A stretch of DNA of 64,000 nucleotides, from positions 4,997,501 through 5,061,500 of the forward strand of contig JAILWY010000009.1 of the NCBI GenBank assembly GCA_022113835.1. Direction: 5' to 3'. Source of the stretch: Atopsyche davidsoni (lineage: Eukaryota; Arthropoda; Insecta; Trichoptera; Hydrobiosidae). The position numbers were made by a program, and so were the translations under genes. This document shows, in pieces, positions 61,701 through 64,000 of the stretch. The notes below the pieces were generated by a model. That model searched no databases, was not told the origin of the DNA, and worked only from the letters and a program-made list of their open reading frames with translations. Position 1 is the first letter of the stretch; every line of letters begins with the position of its first letter.

Positions 61701-64000
61701 TTAGTATTCTCCTTTAACAGTTGATCAGACAACAAAAAAATAATACACAGAATAACGTTTTCATTAGCAACGCTAATGATATTCTATTGTTCGCGATTAT
61801 ATAACAGTGATTTGTAAATTTGGCTTGATTTCGATATTTATTCTTTAAAAGATTGTTTTTTATTCTTAAAAAACAAATAAGTATTTCACTATTGAAGTAA
61901 AATATATATTTGTATAAGTTATTGATAAAATTAAAATGGTTATTCTATATCACAATTAACTTTTATTTAATAATTCATACTAATGACACATATATTAAAA
62001 TTTGGATGACTTCGTATTTTTGCTAGTTTAAACAGAGCAGATTCATTTATATATTAATTTGTTAGTACTAGGACTTTTGCTCCACAAAAATTTAAATACG
62101 TCAAACATTTTTTAAAATAGTGTGAGATAAAAGCACCGAAAAAATTATAATGTTAATGCGTCAACTTGCTTTTTTCCCAACACCGTGCCTAAATGCAACA
62201 GTATATATTATATCCAATATATATCCTTTGAAGCTAAATTTACATCTACCGTTCTCAGAATACAAAACAAAAGTCATATCAAAGGCTTCTTTAACTTTAA
62301 GTTTATTTATATAACATGAAACCAAAAAGTCGGTTTAGTTTTAGTTAGACACGAAATTAAACCTTTATCAACCACTGTCCAACATTTAAATAATACCCTT
62401 GTATGACTTCAAAGATAATTATGGATATATTAATATCACGATAAATAATTTTACTTTTTATACAAAAAAATCTTTAAACCTATGATAATTAATACTATTT
62501 TAATATTGTATTGACGAAGGAAACATAATTTACTTTACTACCATACATTTTTTGAAAGCTTAAGTATGTAGGTAGCAATATAATCGAAGAGTTTATCAGT
62601 GTACCGTTTATATAATATTTAACGTCACACGGATAATTTTATATTCAAACAAACGGTGTAGAAAGAGGATCTGTAGTAATATTTGTAATTTCTAATATTT
62701 TAATTAAAAATACTCATAAAAGACCATGAATCTAACAGGTAAATAAGCTGGTTAGTTCTTATATAGAAAGCTTCCTGGCCGCGATTGCAGCTATAATATA
62801 AAAGCTCCCCGCGGAGACAATGAGCTTTTCATTGAGAGCTTAATCAGCGCCGGGGACCGCATCTGGCCGAATGGAGATTAAAGCTTGGCTGTTCGAAGGC
62901 TGCATTAATTTAGAAGGTTGTACGTTGAAAAAGTGGATTGCGAGCTTTCAAAGGCAGTGTGTGGAAAGCTCTTTTGACCGCCCCGATGCACGACGAGGAG
63001 CTTTATGCGGTCGCACAAAACATTTTCAATTTATACCTGCAAAATGAATAAGTACTGTTTCATAACTTTTTGCCTGTGCTATCTTTGGTTTTAAATATTT
63101 GTGATTAAAATACGTATTTTTTGCTGACTGTATAAAACAAAGCAGCGAATATCACAATTATTAAAAAAAAAATTGTACCGTATAAAATTCGTTGTAGTAA
63201 CATTTTGAAGAAAAACCTCTAATAAATTGTGCAGATTTCAGAGTATATTTTAGTGCCACATATATCAAAACTATATTGATATTTCATATAATGTAACGAT
63301 TTGTGTTATTTGTTTGAATTATAATTTTAATGGTAAATTTAAAGTATAAAATAATCAAGATTAGGTGGTAAATAAAAAATGTAAGCGAAAATGCCAAGAC
63401 CGAAAATGGTAACCGTTTTCCCCGGAATTTTTGACATTCAGCTTGTCGCAGGGACACAAAAAAATCACCTAAAACTGCTATTGATAAAGGTTTTGTATTT
63501 CATGATTTTTTCTTTTAAAGCATAAAAGCAATTTCAATAAAAGCTTTGCGATATGAAGAGACGTCATTTTTTATTCGAGTGGGTTTCTACAACAATAATT
63601 TGTAAAAATAATGAAAAGATGTTTGTATACAATCGGTTTGAAACGATCGCAGACAATTGTGCCTAAGTCTGTTATAAAATATTACGGATGTCTTATACCC
63701 AGAAAATTTTACTTAAATTTATATTTTATTTATTATATATATTCAGTAAAATCAAACCTAGGATCTCGTGGCTATTTAACTAGTGTGATAACTACTAAAC
63801 CGTGCAGTTTAAATATCTGTTATCGACATTTCAACTGCTTCCATCTTTATCAAGGAAAGTATATGCAAATGTAAAAAGGTATGTAAGGTTCAGCGCACCT
63901 CTTCGAGAGGCGCCCTCGCTGGGCTCTGCATACTCATTATCTGATAAAGACTCGAGACCTCAAAGGAATCAAAAGTCCGGTAAAATATAATTCTGATCCA
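58736..64000 (+). other. Receptor intron 2, right part to window end
   Basis: AT-rich with no exon recognised. SINE-like scraps occur at about 60831-60848 (A-box-like GTGGCGCGGTGGTTAA) and about 63757-63820 (- strand, B-box-like GGTTTGATT). A GC-richer block at about 62770-63010, with repeated TTAATC/ATTAAA/ATTAATT homeodomain-type cores, could be a conserved non-coding element. Confidence 0.5.

Noticed and set aside
42859..64000. Further nicotinic receptor exons (DEKNQ, Cys-loop, membrane helices)
   Set aside because: No in-frame segment with these signatures and proper splice sites was found on the + strand; the exons are probably beyond the window.

Overview
This window is insect nuclear DNA, most likely from a moth or butterfly. 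It is AT-rich, its genes are split by many GT-AG introns, and it carries mariner transposons, tRNA-derived SINE fragments and fold-back repeats. The order Lepidoptera is an inference from the repeat types and gene structure; 'insect' is firm because of the insect-type Ada2a, DnaJ-1, ref(2)P and cys-loop receptor genes. I assembled gene models by joining exons at GT-AG junctions and checking that codon phase held across every junction. No bacterial features, CRISPR array, virus-like gene or confident tRNA/rRNA gene was seen.

Layout. (1) 1-6714: the 3' end of a heme peroxidase gene on the + strand, preceded by about 4.2 kb of intron. (2) 6715-10260: intergenic, ending in a GC-rich, promoter-like island (TATA, CRE) with no gene I can attach. 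(3) 11013-12990: DnaJ-1 (Hsp40, - strand) with a textbook heat-shock element beside its TATA box. (4) 14142-23318: KAT14/Atac2 (- strand, 12 coding exons, 701 aa). The intronless gene Ada2a (+ strand, 445 aa) lies inside its last intron, so two subunits of the same histone acetyltransferase complex (ATAC) are interlocked. A nearly intact mariner element sits in another KAT14 intron. (5) 24213-28737: ref(2)P/p62 (+, 7 coding exons, 606 aa), an autophagy receptor. (6) 29894-34031: a Pro-X carboxypeptidase (S28 family, -, 7 exons, 471 aa), convergent with p62. (7) 35221-36731: Nup43 (-, 3 exons, 358 aa). (8) 37803 to the right end: the first two coding exons of a nicotinic acetylcholine receptor subunit (+). 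About 21 kb of its next intron fills the rest of the window. That intron holds a second, decayed mariner, SINE fragments, a (TA)41 microsatellite, several GC-richer blocks that look like conserved non-coding DNA, and one unexplained 163-aa reading frame.

The strongest observation is the nested Ada2a/KAT14 arrangement. Secondary points of interest are the orphan CRE/TATA island at about 10 kb, a 350-bp fold-back element in intron 1 of the receptor gene, a 34-bp minisatellite abutting the acceptor of receptor exon 2, a His/Gly/Arg-rich insert and an LIR motif in p62, and a CNC-Maf-like site 70 bp upstream of the p62 TATA box.
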